DNA of 64,000 bases from Pseudomonas sp. MWU13-2105 (GCF_023242315.1 NZ_JALLIY010000005.1:248001-312000), one strand, 5' to 3'; shown: positions 51,533-60,303, numbered from the stretch's first letter. Notes: generated by a model not told the origin, from the letters alone. A program made the numbers and translations.

Positions 51533-52774
51533 TCAGCCTTGATACTCGGGATTTTCGATCAGCATAGCCATGCCTTGCCCACCGCCGACACATGCCGCCG
51601 CGATGCCATAACGTAGATTGCCCTCGCGCAACTGCCTGGCCAGGCTCAACACCAGACGCAAACCGCTGGCGGCCAAGGGGTGGCCCAAGGCAATCGAGCC
51701 ACCCCGTCGGTTGAGTCGATCGCCATCCAGCCCCAGCGCCTGGGCCACGGCCAGCACCTGGGCCGCCTGCGCCTCGTTGATTTCCAGCAAGTCGATATCG
51801 GCCAAAGCCAGTCCGCTGCGCCGCAGCAGCAACTGGATCGCCGGCGCCGGCCCTATGCCCATGAATTCCGGTGCCACGCCCACCACGGCACAGGCCAGCA
51901 AATGGGCCAGCACCGGACGACGGGCCGCCGAGGCCCGCCCCACCAGAGCGGCCGCGGCGCCATCGACCAACGCGCAACTGTTACCGGCCGTTTGCACACC
52001 GCCGTCATGCACCGAGCGCAACCGGCTCAAAGCCGTCAGATCGGTAGGCCGCGGGTGACTATCCCGAGTCACCCGGTCCACGCCTCGTGGCAGCTGGATA
52101 CCCCGCGCTTGATAGCCGGCCAGCTCAAAGCGCTCGTTGCCCAGCGCCACCAGCTCCGGCACAAACCAGCCGCCGGCCTGGGCCTGCAGCGCCAGCTGAT
52201 GACTATCCAGTGCATAGCGATCCACCACCTCACGGCTCAGACCATAACGCTGGGCCAGGTTATCGGCGGTGGCAATCATGTCCAGACCTGGCGCCGGATC
52301 GTAGAGCGCCTCCCAGAGAAAGTCCTTGAACTCCACCGTGGCACCGAGTCGGAAGCCGTCGCGGTGGGTATAGGCGGCAATCGGATTGCGTGACATGGAT
52401 TCAGCCGCCACGCACAGGGCCAACTGCACACCGTCGTCCAACTGCCTGGCGGCCTGCCGCAAGAGCTCGAAGCCGGTGGCGCAGATGCGCTGCACCGCCA
52501 GCGCCGGGATCCCTTGCGGCACGCCACTGTAAAGGCCGATATGGCGGGGCAGCAGATAGGCATCGAAACTGGCCTGGGCCATCGAGCCAGCCAATACGCT
52601 GTCCACCGCTGATGGATCGATAGCAGCCCGGGCCAGCACCTCGCGTCCGACCTTGATCCCCAGGTCGATCGGCGAGACCTGGGCCAAGGCCCCGCCGAGA
52701 TCGACCCAAGGCGTGCGCAAGGCGTCGAAAACGGCGACATCGTCAAAGCTCGAATACTGCCCCACGCCGCTCAT
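51533..52774 (-). CDS. aat: Acetyl-CoA acetyltransferase-like thiolase of the ferulate cluster
   Basis: A 413-residue thiolase. The acylated Cys98 is in QRICATGFELL, the His is in GGSIALGHPLAASGLR and the second Cys in AACVGGGQGMAM. It corresponds to aat, the beta-ketothiolase gene beside fcs in Pseudomonas ferulate clusters, where it would serve a beta-oxidation-like shortening of feruloyl-CoA. That route is secondary to the Ech route. Its ATG overlaps the fcs stop (52771-52774), so the two are coupled. The GntR gene follows. Confidence 0.85.
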   Translation of the reverse strand: MSGVGQYSSFDDVAVFDALRTPWVDLGGALAQVSPIDLGIKVGREVLARAAIDPSAVDSVLAGSMAQASFDAYLLPRHIGLYSGVPQGIPALAVQRICATGFELLRQAARQLDDGVQLALCVAAESMSRNPIAAYTHRDGFRLGATVEFKDFLWEALYDPAPGLDMIATADNLAQRYGLSREVVDRYALDSHQLALQAQAGGWFVPELVALGNERFELAGYQARGIQLPRGVDRVTRDSHPRPTDLTALSRLRSVHDGGVQTAGNSCALVDGAAAALVGRASAARRPVLAHLLACAVVGVAPEFMGIGPAPAIQLLLRRSGLALADIDLLEINEAQAAQVLAVAQALGLDGDRLNRRGGSIALGHPLAASGLRLVLSLARQLREGNLRYGIAAACVGGGQGMAMLIENPEYQG

Positions 52775-54765
52775 GGGAACGGTCCGGCACGCAGGATGGA
52801 GGGTTCTTCACCGCGATACAGTGCCTCGACCTTGGCAGCGCGCCATTGCAGAACCGCGCGCTGGTTGATCGAACCCTTGTCGGTGATTTCACCACGGTCA
52901 ATGGAAGCGGGCTCGTCGAGTAGCGCGATCCACTCCAGACGACTGGCATTCCCGGTGGCATTGCGGTTGAGCCGTTGCAGCCAGTCACTGAACCACTGAC
53001 GCACAGCCGGACTGGCCAGGACCTCGGCATCGCTGGCGTCCGCGCCCAAACCGGCCAGGCCTCGGCATTCGTACAGCCGGGGGAAAACCAGGAGGCCCAG
53101 ACACTCGCGATCCGGCGCGGCCACCACCAGGTCCTGAACATAGGGCGAACCTTCGAGCACCGCGCGATTGCGCAACGGACCGACACTGACAAAGACCCCG
53201 GAGGACAGCTTGAAGTCCTCGGCAATCCGCCCGTCGAACATCAGGCCCAGTTGCGGGTCCCGCGGATCCGCGAGCTTGAGCGCATCGCCGGAACAGTAGA
53301 AGCCCTGTTCATCGAAGACTTCGGCGGTTTGCCGCGGCGCGCGCCAGTAACCCGGCATGATGTGCGGCCCGCGAAAACGCCCCTCCAGCTTGCCATCCAC
53401 CGGCACCAGCCGCACCTCACAACCGGGAGCCGGCAGACCGATGTAGCCGGCCATGGACAGCGGCCCGGTGGTGAAGGTGCAGGACGGCGCCGCCTCGGTC
53501 ATGCCGAGCCCGGCCATCATGCGAATGCGCTCACCACAATGCGCTTCGGCAACCCGGTCCAGGCGATCCCAGACCCGCTGGGACAAACCGGCGGCGGCGA
53601 AAAAGAACAGCTTCATGCGCGAGAAGAAACATTCGCGCAACTCAGCGTCCCGCTCCAGGGCGCTGACCAGTTCCTCCCAGCCCTTGGGCACGGTCAGGTA
53701 GGCGGTGGGCGACACGTCCTTGAGGTTGCGCAGTGTTTCGGCAAACCCCTGGACGGTGGGCTTGCCGTCATCCAGGTAAAAGGTGCCGCCGTTGTACAGC
53801 ACGATGCCGACATTGTGGCTGCCGCCGAAGGTGTGATTCCACGGCAACCAGTCCACCAGCACCGGCGGTTCTTCGCCAAACACCGGGAAGGTCTGCAACA
53901 GCATCTGCTGGTTGGCGCAGAGCATGCGCTGGGTCGTGACCACCGCCTTGGGCAGCTTGGTGGAACCCGAGGTAAACAGAAACTTGGCGATGCTGTCGGG
54001 CCCGGTGGCGGCAAACGCCGCTTCGGCTTCGGCCCCGCCGGGCTTTTGCAGCAAGCTGGCAAAGCGGCTCTGCTGGCGTCCCGGCATCTCGCCACGGACG
54101 CTGATCAGTGGCGTCTCGAGCGGTAACACGGCGTCGATCGCACGCTGGAAGGCGGCGACATCACTGACGAACACCAACCCCGGCTGCAACAGATCGCAGA
54201 CATGCCGCAGCTTGGCGAAATCCTGCGACAACAACGAATAAGCCGGCGAGATCGGGCAATAGGGAATACCGGCGTACATCGCCCCCAGCGCAATCTGCAG
54301 ATGCTCGATGTCGTTACCCGAAAGTATCGCCAGCGGCCGCTCGGCCGAAAGACCATAACCCAGCAGGCCTTGGGCAATGGCGCGGACGCTGCCGAGCATC
54401 TCGGCGTAACTGACGTGCCGCCAGCCACCGTGATCCTCGCGCGCGGCAACAAAGGTTTGTTGCGGCCGCACCTCGGCCCAATGCAGCAGACGGTCAAGCA
54501 AACGCTTGGGCAACTCGGCCAGGGGTTCGAGGGAGCGCATCGACAGGATGCCCTGCTCTTCGCTGACCTCGACCGCGGGATGGCCGATGGACACTTGGCG
54601 GTAACGTGGCGTACTGGCCACGCCCATGGCGCCATCGGCATCTTCCAGGGCGGCGGCGGCCACCTGCGACACGAGTTCAGCGGTCACCGGATGACCTTGC
54701 TCGCAGGTTTGATCGCCGCCGGCGGGGCACGACTGGCCGCCGATCAGCAGGGGCACGTCCAGCAT
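52771..54765 (-). CDS. fcs: Feruloyl-CoA synthetase fused to a vanillin-dehydrogenase N-terminus
   Basis: An adenylate-forming ligase that activates ferulate and related hydroxycinnamates to CoA thioesters with ATP. The P-loop is LFTSGSTKLPKAV, followed by GLGMTEAAP, FYCSGDALKL and DGRIAEDFKLSSG. The open frame is 664 residues, about 40-50 more than typical Fcs. Residues 1-46 (MLDVPLLIGGQ to about LEDADGA) match the N-terminus of aldehyde dehydrogenases of the Vdh type. Fcs proper seems to begin at Met47 (54627), just before PRYRQVSIGHP. The ATG at 54765 has AGAGGA six bases upstream, whereas the internal ATG has no good site. A chimeric protein is thus the likely product. A hairpin separates it from ech. 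Confidence 0.88.
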   Translation of the reverse strand: MLDVPLLIGGQSCPAGGDQTCEQGHPVTAELVSQVAAAALEDADGAMGVASTPRYRQVSIGHPAVEVSEEQGILSMRSLEPLAELPKRLLDRLLHWAEVRPQQTFVAAREDHGGWRHVSYAEMLGSVRAIAQGLLGYGLSAERPLAILSGNDIEHLQIALGAMYAGIPYCPISPAYSLLSQDFAKLRHVCDLLQPGLVFVSDVAAFQRAIDAVLPLETPLISVRGEMPGRQQSRFASLLQKPGGAEAEAAFAATGPDSIAKFLFTSGSTKLPKAVVTTQRMLCANQQMLLQTFPVFGEEPPVLVDWLPWNHTFGGSHNVGIVLYNGGTFYLDDGKPTVQGFAETLRNLKDVSPTAYLTVPKGWEELVSALERDAELRECFFSRMKLFFFAAAGLSQRVWDRLDRVAEAHCGERIRMMAGLGMTEAAPSCTFTTGPLSMAGYIGLPAPGCEVRLVPVDGKLEGRFRGPHIMPGYWRAPRQTAEVFDEQGFYCSGDALKLADPRDPQLGLMFDGRIAEDFKLSSGVFVSVGPLRNRAVLEGSPYVQDLVVAAPDRECLGLLVFPRLYECRGLAGLGADASDAEVLASPAVRQWFSDWLQRLNRNATGNASRLEWIALLDEPASIDRGEITDKGSINQRAVLQWRAAKVEALYRGEEPSILRAGPFP
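54628..54765 (-). pseudogene. vdh: Remnant of vdh (vanillin dehydrogenase), first about 46 codons
   Basis: The stretch reads PLLIGGQSCPA, then PVTAELVSQVAAAALEDAD, the N-terminal strand-helix unit of NAD aldehyde dehydrogenases and, from memory, of Vdh. Reference Pseudomonas clusters run ech-vdh-fcs. Here about 1.4 kb of vdh is missing and its start joins fcs in frame. No catalytic Cys, Glu or cofactor site remains. Confidence 0.72.
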
Positions 54766-54818
54766 GGTGATTCCTCTTTATTGTCTTTATCGGGAATACA
54801 TTCAAGCGGTAAAAGCGC

Positions 54819-54849
54819 GGCCTACAGCCGGATGCGCCGGCTGTAGGCC
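54819..54849 (-). terminator. Strong hairpin between ech and the vdh-fcs fusion
   Basis: A perfect 13-base-pair stem (GGCCTACAGCCGG and complement) encloses a 5-base loop. On the minus strand GCGCTTTTACC follows, a short T run that could end or attenuate transcripts after ech. It lies within the 91-base gap, 8 bases past the ech stop. Confidence 0.55.
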
Positions 54850-54856
54850 GGGTGTT

Positions 54857-55687
54857 TCAGCGTTTATACGCCTGCAAGCCGGGTTTGATGCTCTTGTCGT
54901 CGAGAAACTGCTTCATGCCCTGCTCGCGGCCACCTTCGGTGTCCAGCAGACGCGACTGATCGAGCTTGGCGTACAGGTAATCCTCGTTCTGCTCCCAGGT
55001 CAGTTCGCGGCAGCGCTTGAAACCGTGCTTGGCGGCGCGCAGCACCACCGGGTTTTTCTCCAGCAGGTTGCGCGCCAGCGCCACGGTGACTTCACGCAGT
55101 TGCGCCAACGGCACACTTTCGTTGACCAGCCCCATCTCGGCGGCTTTCTGCCCGCCGAAGGTCTTGCCGGTCATGATGTAGTACAGCGATTGACGATGCC
55201 CCACCGTATCGGCCATGGCTTTGCTCACCAGGTTGCCCGGCGGGATACCCCAGTTGATTTCCGAGAGCCCGAAGGTTGCCTCGTCGGCGCAGATCGCCAG
55301 GTCGCAAGCCACCAGCGGGCTGAAGCCACCACCGAAGCACCAACCGTTGACCATCGCGATGGTCGGCTTGGTGTACATGCGCAGCAGCTTCCATTGCCAT
55401 TGCGAGGCTTCGCGGCGGATTTTTTCCTGGAGGATCTCCGGGCCGGCGTCCACTTCGCGGAAGTATTCCTTGAGATCCATGCCGGCGGTCCAGGCTTCAC
55501 CGGCACCGGTCAGCACCAGCACCCCGGCGGCGGGATCCTGCTCCAGGGTTTCCAGCACATCGATCATTTCCCGGTTCAGGGTCGGACTCATGGCGTTGCG
55601 TTTTTCCGGACGATTGAGAATCACCCAGGCGATGCCTTCCTCGATTTCGACCTTGACGGTTGTCCAGCGACCTTCGTAATTGCTCAT
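54857..55687 (-). CDS. ech: p-Hydroxycinnamoyl-CoA hydratase/lyase
   Basis: A 276-residue crotonase-fold enzyme that hydrates feruloyl-CoA and splits it to vanillin and acetyl-CoA. It is nearly identical, from memory, to the enzyme of P. fluorescens AN103. The known active-site residues are at their expected numbers: oxyanion-hole Met70 and Gly120, Ser123, Glu143, Trp146 and Tyr239. It also takes p-coumaroyl- and caffeoyl-CoA. It is divergent from the MarR gene across 213 bases. Downstream, a hairpin and then the vdh-fcs fusion follow, so vanillin produced here has no adjacent dehydrogenase. Confidence 0.95.
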   Translation of the reverse strand: MSNYEGRWTTVKVEIEEGIAWVILNRPEKRNAMSPTLNREMIDVLETLEQDPAAGVLVLTGAGEAWTAGMDLKEYFREVDAGPEILQEKIRREASQWQWKLLRMYTKPTIAMVNGWCFGGGFSPLVACDLAICADEATFGLSEINWGIPPGNLVSKAMADTVGHRQSLYYIMTGKTFGGQKAAEMGLVNESVPLAQLREVTVALARNLLEKNPVVLRAAKHGFKRCRELTWEQNEDYLYAKLDQSRLLDTEGGREQGMKQFLDDKSIKPGLQAYKR

Positions 55688-55750
55688 GGCGGGGCTCTCT
55701 TGTTCTGGGCTTGAAGATGGGTAGAAGCTAAACCTGAAAAATAGTTATGT

Positions 55751-55780
55751 CAATTAACCATTAATAAAATTAACTTAACC
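55751..55780. promoter_or_regulatory. AT-rich repeat in the ech-MarR intergenic region
   Basis: ATTAAC, ATTAAT and ATTAAC recur at 55753-55758, 55760-55765 and 55769-55774, followed by TTAACC. This is a likely promoter/operator zone for ech and the divergent MarR gene. The exact site is not defined. Confidence 0.35.
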
Positions 55781-55900
55781 TCTGTATCTCACCACATGCT
55801 TTTCAGCTCGCGAAAATTCACAAGAGAACATGGCTATCCCCGATCAATCACGGCAAACTAGATAGTCTTCTTAACCTCCTGCCTGAGGATCCATCCCGCA

Positions 55901-56389
55901 ATGGCCAAGTCTTCCCAGATTGCCGCCGCCCCCGAGCCCCCTGCCGACAACGCCGAAACCCAGGCGCCACTGGACGCCGCGCTGGACGACCTGATCGGTT
56001 ATGCAATGCGGCGGGCGCAGTTGAAGTTGTTCCAGAATCTGATTGAGCGACTCTCGGCCCACGATCTGCGGCCGGCGCAGTTCTCGGCCCTGGCGATCAT
56101 CGACCAGACGCCCGGGCTGATGCAGGCCGACCTGGCCAAGGCACTGGCCATCGAGCCGCCCCAGGTGGTGCCGCTGCTGAACAAACTGGAAAGCCGGGCG
56201 CTGGCGGTGCGGGTGCGCTGCAAGCCGGACAAGCGTTCTTATGGGATTTTTCTCAGCAAGGCCGGCGAGACCCTGCTCAAGGAGCTGAAACAGATCGCCG
56301 CCGAGAGCGACCTGGACTCCACCTCCGCCCTCGACAGCCAGGAACGCGCAGAGCTGCTCAGGCTGCTGAAGAAGGTCTACCAGGCATAA
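55901..56389 (+). CDS. ferR: MarR-family regulator of the ferulate cluster (FerR-like)
   Basis: A 162-residue MarR regulator. The winged helix runs through LMQADLAKALAIEPPQVVPLLNKLESRALAVRVRCKPDKRSYGIFL, with flanking dimerisation helices. In Pseudomonas ferulate clusters a divergent MarR repressor released by hydroxycinnamoyl-CoA controls ech-vdh-fcs; the position and orientation here are the same. A GAGGA site lies about 12 bases before the ATG. It converges on pcaC, with a GC-rich hairpin between. Confidence 0.82.
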   Translation: MAKSSQIAAAPEPPADNAETQAPLDAALDDLIGYAMRRAQLKLFQNLIERLSAHDLRPAQFSALAIIDQTPGLMQADLAKALAIEPPQVVPLLNKLESRALAVRVRCKPDKRSYGIFLSKAGETLLKELKQIAAESDLDSTSALDSQERAELLRLLKKVYQA

Positions 56390-56392
56390 ACA

Positions 56393-56414
56393 CCGGCGCC
56401 GCGGCTGGCGCCGG
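56393..56414. terminator. GC-rich hairpin between convergent ferR and pcaC
   Basis: CCGGCGCC and GGCGCCGG form an 8-base-pair stem around a 6-base loop. A weak T-rich stretch (TGTTTATG) follows on the minus strand. A shared terminator is plausible. Confidence 0.4.
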
Positions 56415-56458
56415 GACTGGGCCAGCGTCAGTCGCGCCGGAGATACACAACCATTACC

Positions 56459-56845
56459 TCACGCCTGGGTATCCATCTGCTCCCAAACCGCCTCGGCCAG
56501 ATGGAAGGTGGCGTTGGCCGCGGGAATGCCGCAATAGATCGCGCTCTGCATCAACACCTCCTTGATCTCGTCGCGGGTCACACCGTTGTTTTTTGCCGCA
56601 CGCAAATGCAGGCGCAGCTCCCCTTCGCGGTTCATGCCGATCAGCATGGCGATGGTGATCAGGCTACGGGTGTGCCGTGGCAACCCGGGACGGGTCCAGA
56701 TATCGCCCCAGGCATGCCGGGTAATCATTTCCTGGAACTCACCATTGAACGGCGTCAGATGTTCCAGGCTGCGATCCACGTGGGCATCGCCGAGCACTTC
56801 GCGGCGTACTTTCATGCCGGCTTCGTAACGTTGTTGTTCGTCCAT
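56459..56845 (-). CDS. pcaC: 4-Carboxymuconolactone decarboxylase
   Basis: A 128-residue AhpD/CMD-fold protein with the full PcaC sequence, including WGDIWTRPGLPRHTRSL, the GELRLHLRAAKNNGVTRDEI block with the conserved His, and AIYCGIPAANATFHLAE. It decarboxylates gamma-carboxymuconolactone to beta-ketoadipate enol-lactone. The ATG has AGGA seven bases upstream and is 14 bases from the pcaB stop. In P. putida pcaD lies between pcaB and pcaC; here there is no room for it. Hydrolysis of the enol-lactone must be encoded elsewhere. Confidence 0.92.
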   Translation of the reverse strand: MDEQQRYEAGMKVRREVLGDAHVDRSLEHLTPFNGEFQEMITRHAWGDIWTRPGLPRHTRSLITIAMLIGMNREGELRLHLRAAKNNGVTRDEIKEVLMQSAIYCGIPAANATFHLAEAVWEQMDTQA

Positions 56846-56859
56846 TGCAGGATCCTTTT

Positions 56860-58221
56860 CTAAGGTTTGAAAGCGTGATGTTCGGCCAGCGCGCGCTGGA
56901 CCCAGTGCTGTGACTGCCCCAGGTAGTGGGCCGGATCCAGCAGGCGGTCCAGTTCCCCGACGGACAATTGCGCGGTCACTTGCGGTTCGGCCGCGAGCAC
57001 CTGGCGTAGATGTTCACCCCGCGCCACCGCACGCCGGCAGCATTGTTCAATCAAGTGGTGCGCCGCATCGCGACCAATACGCTGGGACAAGGCGATGCTC
57101 ACGGCTTCCGCCAGCACCAGCCCTTTGGTCAGTTCCAGGTTCTGCAACATGCGCCCGCTGTCGACTTCCAACCCTGGCACCACCTGCAACGCTTGTTGCA
57201 GCGCGCCGGACACCAGGCAGCAGAGCTCAGGCAAGGTTTCCCATTCGGCATGCCAGAGACCGAGGCTGCGCTCATGTTCCTGCGGCATTGCGCTGAACAT
57301 CGTCGCCACCAGCCCGGGGGCCCGGGTCGCCGCGCCGATCATCACTGCCGCGCCGACCGGATTGCGCTTGTGCGGCATGGTCGAGGAGCCGCCCTTGCCG
57401 GGTGCGGCCGGCTCGAACACCTCGCCCGCTTCGGTCTGCATCAGCAAACTGAGATCGCGCCCGACTTTGCCCAGGCTGCCGGCGATCATCCCCAGCAGAC
57501 TGGCGAACTCCACCAGACGATCACGCTGGGTGTGCCAGGGCTGCTCGGGCAGGTTCAGATTCAACTCACCGGCCAGCGCTCCCGCCACCGCGAAAGCCTG
57601 ATCACCCAGGGCCGCCAGGCTGCCGGAAGCTCCGCCGAATTGCAGGCACAGCAAACGCGGTTTGATTTCAACGAGGCGCTGGCGATGGCGAGTGATAGCG
57701 CCCAGCCAACCGGCGATTTTCATACCCAGGGTCACCGGTGTCGCCTGTTGCAGCCAGGTACGCCCGGCCAGCGGTGTGCTCGCGTAGCGCATGGCCTGCT
57801 CGGCGAGCGCATCGGCCAAACGCGCCAGATCATCCTCCAACAGCTCGATGGCGGAACGCAGCTGCAGCACCAGGCCACTGTCCATCACATCCTGACTGGT
57901 AGCCCCCATGTGCACATAGCGCTCAGCGGTCGGGTTGGCCACGGCAATCTGCTTGCCTAATGCCTTGACCAGCGGAATCGCCGAATTGCCGGCATTACCG
58001 ATGGCCACGGCCAACTCGTCGACATCGAACAACTGCGCGCGACAGGCCGCTTCGATATCGCCAACCACCGCCTGGGGTATCAGCCCGGTGGCGGCTTCGG
58101 CACGGGCCAGCGCGGCTTCGAAATCGAGCATGCCTTGCAAGCGGCCCTGATCGGAAAAAATCGCCCGCATCGCCGGCTGGGTGAAATAGGCATCGAAAAG
58201 TTGATTCGTCGGTCTGTTCAA
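56860..58221 (-). CDS. pcaB: 3-Carboxy-cis,cis-muconate cycloisomerase
   Basis: A 453-residue member of the fumarase/argininosuccinate-lyase superfamily. The signature GGSSTMPHKRNP lies around residue 280, with HMGATSQDVMDS and the HER segment (QEHERSLG) also present. It cyclises 3-carboxymuconate from protocatechuate cleavage to gamma-carboxymuconolactone. The start is a TTG with GGAG seven bases upstream; an ATG-started form would lose the conserved N-terminus. It lies 39 bases after the transporter gene and 14 before pcaC. Confidence 0.92.
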   Translation of the reverse strand: MNRPTNQLFDAYFTQPAMRAIFSDQGRLQGMLDFEAALARAEAATGLIPQAVVGDIEAACRAQLFDVDELAVAIGNAGNSAIPLVKALGKQIAVANPTAERYVHMGATSQDVMDSGLVLQLRSAIELLEDDLARLADALAEQAMRYASTPLAGRTWLQQATPVTLGMKIAGWLGAITRHRQRLVEIKPRLLCLQFGGASGSLAALGDQAFAVAGALAGELNLNLPEQPWHTQRDRLVEFASLLGMIAGSLGKVGRDLSLLMQTEAGEVFEPAAPGKGGSSTMPHKRNPVGAAVMIGAATRAPGLVATMFSAMPQEHERSLGLWHAEWETLPELCCLVSGALQQALQVVPGLEVDSGRMLQNLELTKGLVLAEAVSIALSQRIGRDAAHHLIEQCCRRAVARGEHLRQVLAAEPQVTAQLSVGELDRLLDPAHYLGQSQHWVQRALAEHHAFKP

Positions 58222-58260
58222 ACCACAGCTCCAGGATTCATGAAAAACGGTGAGGCGCTC

Positions 58261-59610
58261 TCAGGTCGCGTCCGCATGGCTGACCAGCCCCTTGATCACT
58301 ACCGCGAGGGTCGCCAAGGTCGCCGGTACCACCAGCGCGGTCAGCACCTGTTCGAAGTTCCAGCCCAGGCCCAATAACGTCGCCCCGGCCCAGGCCCCGA
58401 GGATCGCACCAAAACGACCGATACCGAGCATCCACGACACGCCAGTGGCGCGGCCCTGGGTGGGATAGAAGCGCGCGGCCAGCGACGGCATCGCCGATTG
58501 CGCGCCGTTGATGCACATGCCGGCCAACAGCACCAAGGCGGCCAATACGCCGACATGGCCCAGGCTCTGACCCACCAGCCAGGCGAATACCCCGGCCAAC
58601 AGGTAGGCAATGCCAATGACCTTGTGCGGATTGAATTTATCCATCGCCCAGCCCACGCCCACGGCGCTGAGCACACCGCCGAATTGGAACAGCGCGCCGA
58701 TAAAGGCCGATTGCTCCAGGCTCGCGCCACTGTCATGCATCAGGGTCGGCAACCAGCTGGTCAGCAGGTAGACAATCACCAACCCCATGAAATAGGTCAG
58801 CCACAGCAACAAGGTCCCCGCGCTATAGGTAGCGGAGAAAATCACCTTCAACACGTTGCGGCTCTGCACCACCGCCTGTTCCGGCACACTGAAGCCAGTG
58901 GCCGCCGCGACCTCCAGCGGTGCAATCGGTGCCAGCACCCGGCGAATCCGTTCCACACCACGATTGCGCACCACCAGGAAGCGTGCCGACTCCGGCAACC
59001 GGAACAACAGCACCACGGCCAGCACCAGGGGCAGGATCCCGCCGAGCATCAGCAGGCTGTGCCAACCCAGCAGCGGAATCAGCTTCGCCGAGACGAACCC
59101 ACCGCAGGCCATGCCCAGATTGAAACCGCAGAACATGCTGGTCACCAGCAAGGACTTGAGCCGCTCCGGGGTGTATTCGGACAGCAGCGTGGTGGCATTG
59201 GGCATCGCCGCCCCCAGGCCCAGGCCGGTCAACAGGCGCAGGGCCAGGAGTTGGTCGATATTGCTGCTGTAGGCCGACAGTAGACTGAACACGCCAAACA
59301 GAAACACCGCCACCACCAACACCAGCTTGCGCCCGAAACGGTCGGCCAAGGGGCCGGAACCCAGGGCACCGAAGACCATGCCGATCAGCGCGGCACTCAT
59401 CACCGGTCCCAGGCTGGCGCGGTCGATGCCCCAGTCCTGACTCAAGGCCGGGGCGATAAAGCCCATGGCCGCGGTGTCCAGGCCGTCGAGAAAGACGATC
59501 AGGAAACACAGCAGCACCACCCGCCATTGATAGCTGGACAGTGGTTTGGTGTTGATCAACAGCTGAACATCAAGCGTGCCCGTCACGGGCACAGGAGCGA
59601 ATAACGACAT
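58261..59610 (-). CDS. Aromatic acid:H+ symporter (PcaK-like MFS transporter)
   Basis: A 449-residue twelve-helix transporter of the AAHS family. It has the first-helix motif FLDGLDTAAMGFIAP with the Asp residues needed for aromatic-acid transport, and GPLADRFGRKLVLV in loop 2-3. The likely substrates are protocatechuate, 4-hydroxybenzoate or vanillate. It lies between pcaG and pcaB on the same strand (78 and 39 bases), so it is part of the pcaHG operon. An AATAATAA near-match to the Crc motif precedes its ribosome site. Assignment as PcaK or VanK cannot be settled from sequence alone. Confidence 0.86.
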   Translation of the reverse strand: MSLFAPVPVTGTLDVQLLINTKPLSSYQWRVVLLCFLIVFLDGLDTAAMGFIAPALSQDWGIDRASLGPVMSAALIGMVFGALGSGPLADRFGRKLVLVVAVFLFGVFSLLSAYSSNIDQLLALRLLTGLGLGAAMPNATTLLSEYTPERLKSLLVTSMFCGFNLGMACGGFVSAKLIPLLGWHSLLMLGGILPLVLAVVLLFRLPESARFLVVRNRGVERIRRVLAPIAPLEVAAATGFSVPEQAVVQSRNVLKVIFSATYSAGTLLLWLTYFMGLVIVYLLTSWLPTLMHDSGASLEQSAFIGALFQFGGVLSAVGVGWAMDKFNPHKVIGIAYLLAGVFAWLVGQSLGHVGVLAALVLLAGMCINGAQSAMPSLAARFYPTQGRATGVSWMLGIGRFGAILGAWAGATLLGLGWNFEQVLTALVVPATLATLAVVIKGLVSHADAT

Positions 59611-59688
59611 ACAGACATTTCCTTCTTCTTATTATTATCGGGTCGCTTGCATCGACAAGCGCCCTGCAACTGCACGCAAGCCACAACC

Positions 59689-60291
59689 TCAGAAGTCGAA
59701 GAACACCGTTTCCGCTTCGCCTTGGACATGAATGTCGAAACGATAGGCCAGCTTGCCGTCGACCGTGCAACGTCTGGCAATCAGGGTTTCACGGCGTTGC
59801 GGCTGTTCGATCAGATTCAATACCGGATCGAGCGCATTGGCCTGGGCCTCGTCGTCGAAGTACAGGCGGGTCTGCAAGTGGATATTGATGCCCCGGGCAA
59901 ACAGCGAAACGTTGATATGGGCCGCCATGGGTACTCCCGCGGCATTCTTCAGCGTGCCGGGCTTGATGGTTTTCAGCGTCCACTCGCCGACATCCGTGGT
60001 CGCGGTGCGGCCAAAGCTGTTGAAGGGCTTTTCCAGGTTGTAATCGCTTTCATAGACACCTTCGTGGTTGGCCTGCCAGAACTCCAGGAACGAATCACGA
60101 ATCAGATGGCCATTACCGTCGTAAACATGACCCAGCAACAGGATATGCTCGCCCGGCGCACCGGGTTTGGCCATCTCGCTCCAGATTTCCTGCTCGCGCG
60201 GCGGGTTGCCGGCAGCCTCCAGCGCCAGGCCGATATGCACATAGGGACCAGCGGTTTGCGAAGGGGTTTCAGGCAGAAGTTGAACGGGCAT
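59689..60291 (-). CDS. pcaG: Protocatechuate 3,4-dioxygenase alpha subunit
   Basis: A 200-residue intradiol dioxygenase alpha chain. It opens LLPETPSQTAGPYVHIGLAL and contains the Gly-rich barrel blocks NHEGVYESDYNL and TLKNAAGVPMAAHINVSLFARGI. Alpha chains lack the iron ligands, as here. It pairs with PcaH to form the ring-opening enzyme that turns protocatechuate into 3-carboxy-cis,cis-muconate. It lies 12 bases after pcaH. Confidence 0.94.
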   Translation of the reverse strand: MPVQLLPETPSQTAGPYVHIGLALEAAGNPPREQEIWSEMAKPGAPGEHILLLGHVYDGNGHLIRDSFLEFWQANHEGVYESDYNLEKPFNSFGRTATTDVGEWTLKTIKPGTLKNAAGVPMAAHINVSLFARGINIHLQTRLYFDDEAQANALDPVLNLIEQPQRRETLIARRCTVDGKLAYRFDIHVQGEAETVFFDF

Positions 60292-60303
60292 GCGCGTGCC
60301 TCC

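Noticed and set aside
55886..55893. GGATCCAT in the ferR leader as a VanR site
   Set aside because: Only one half matches; the left half lacks the symmetric ATG, unlike the two sites before vanA.
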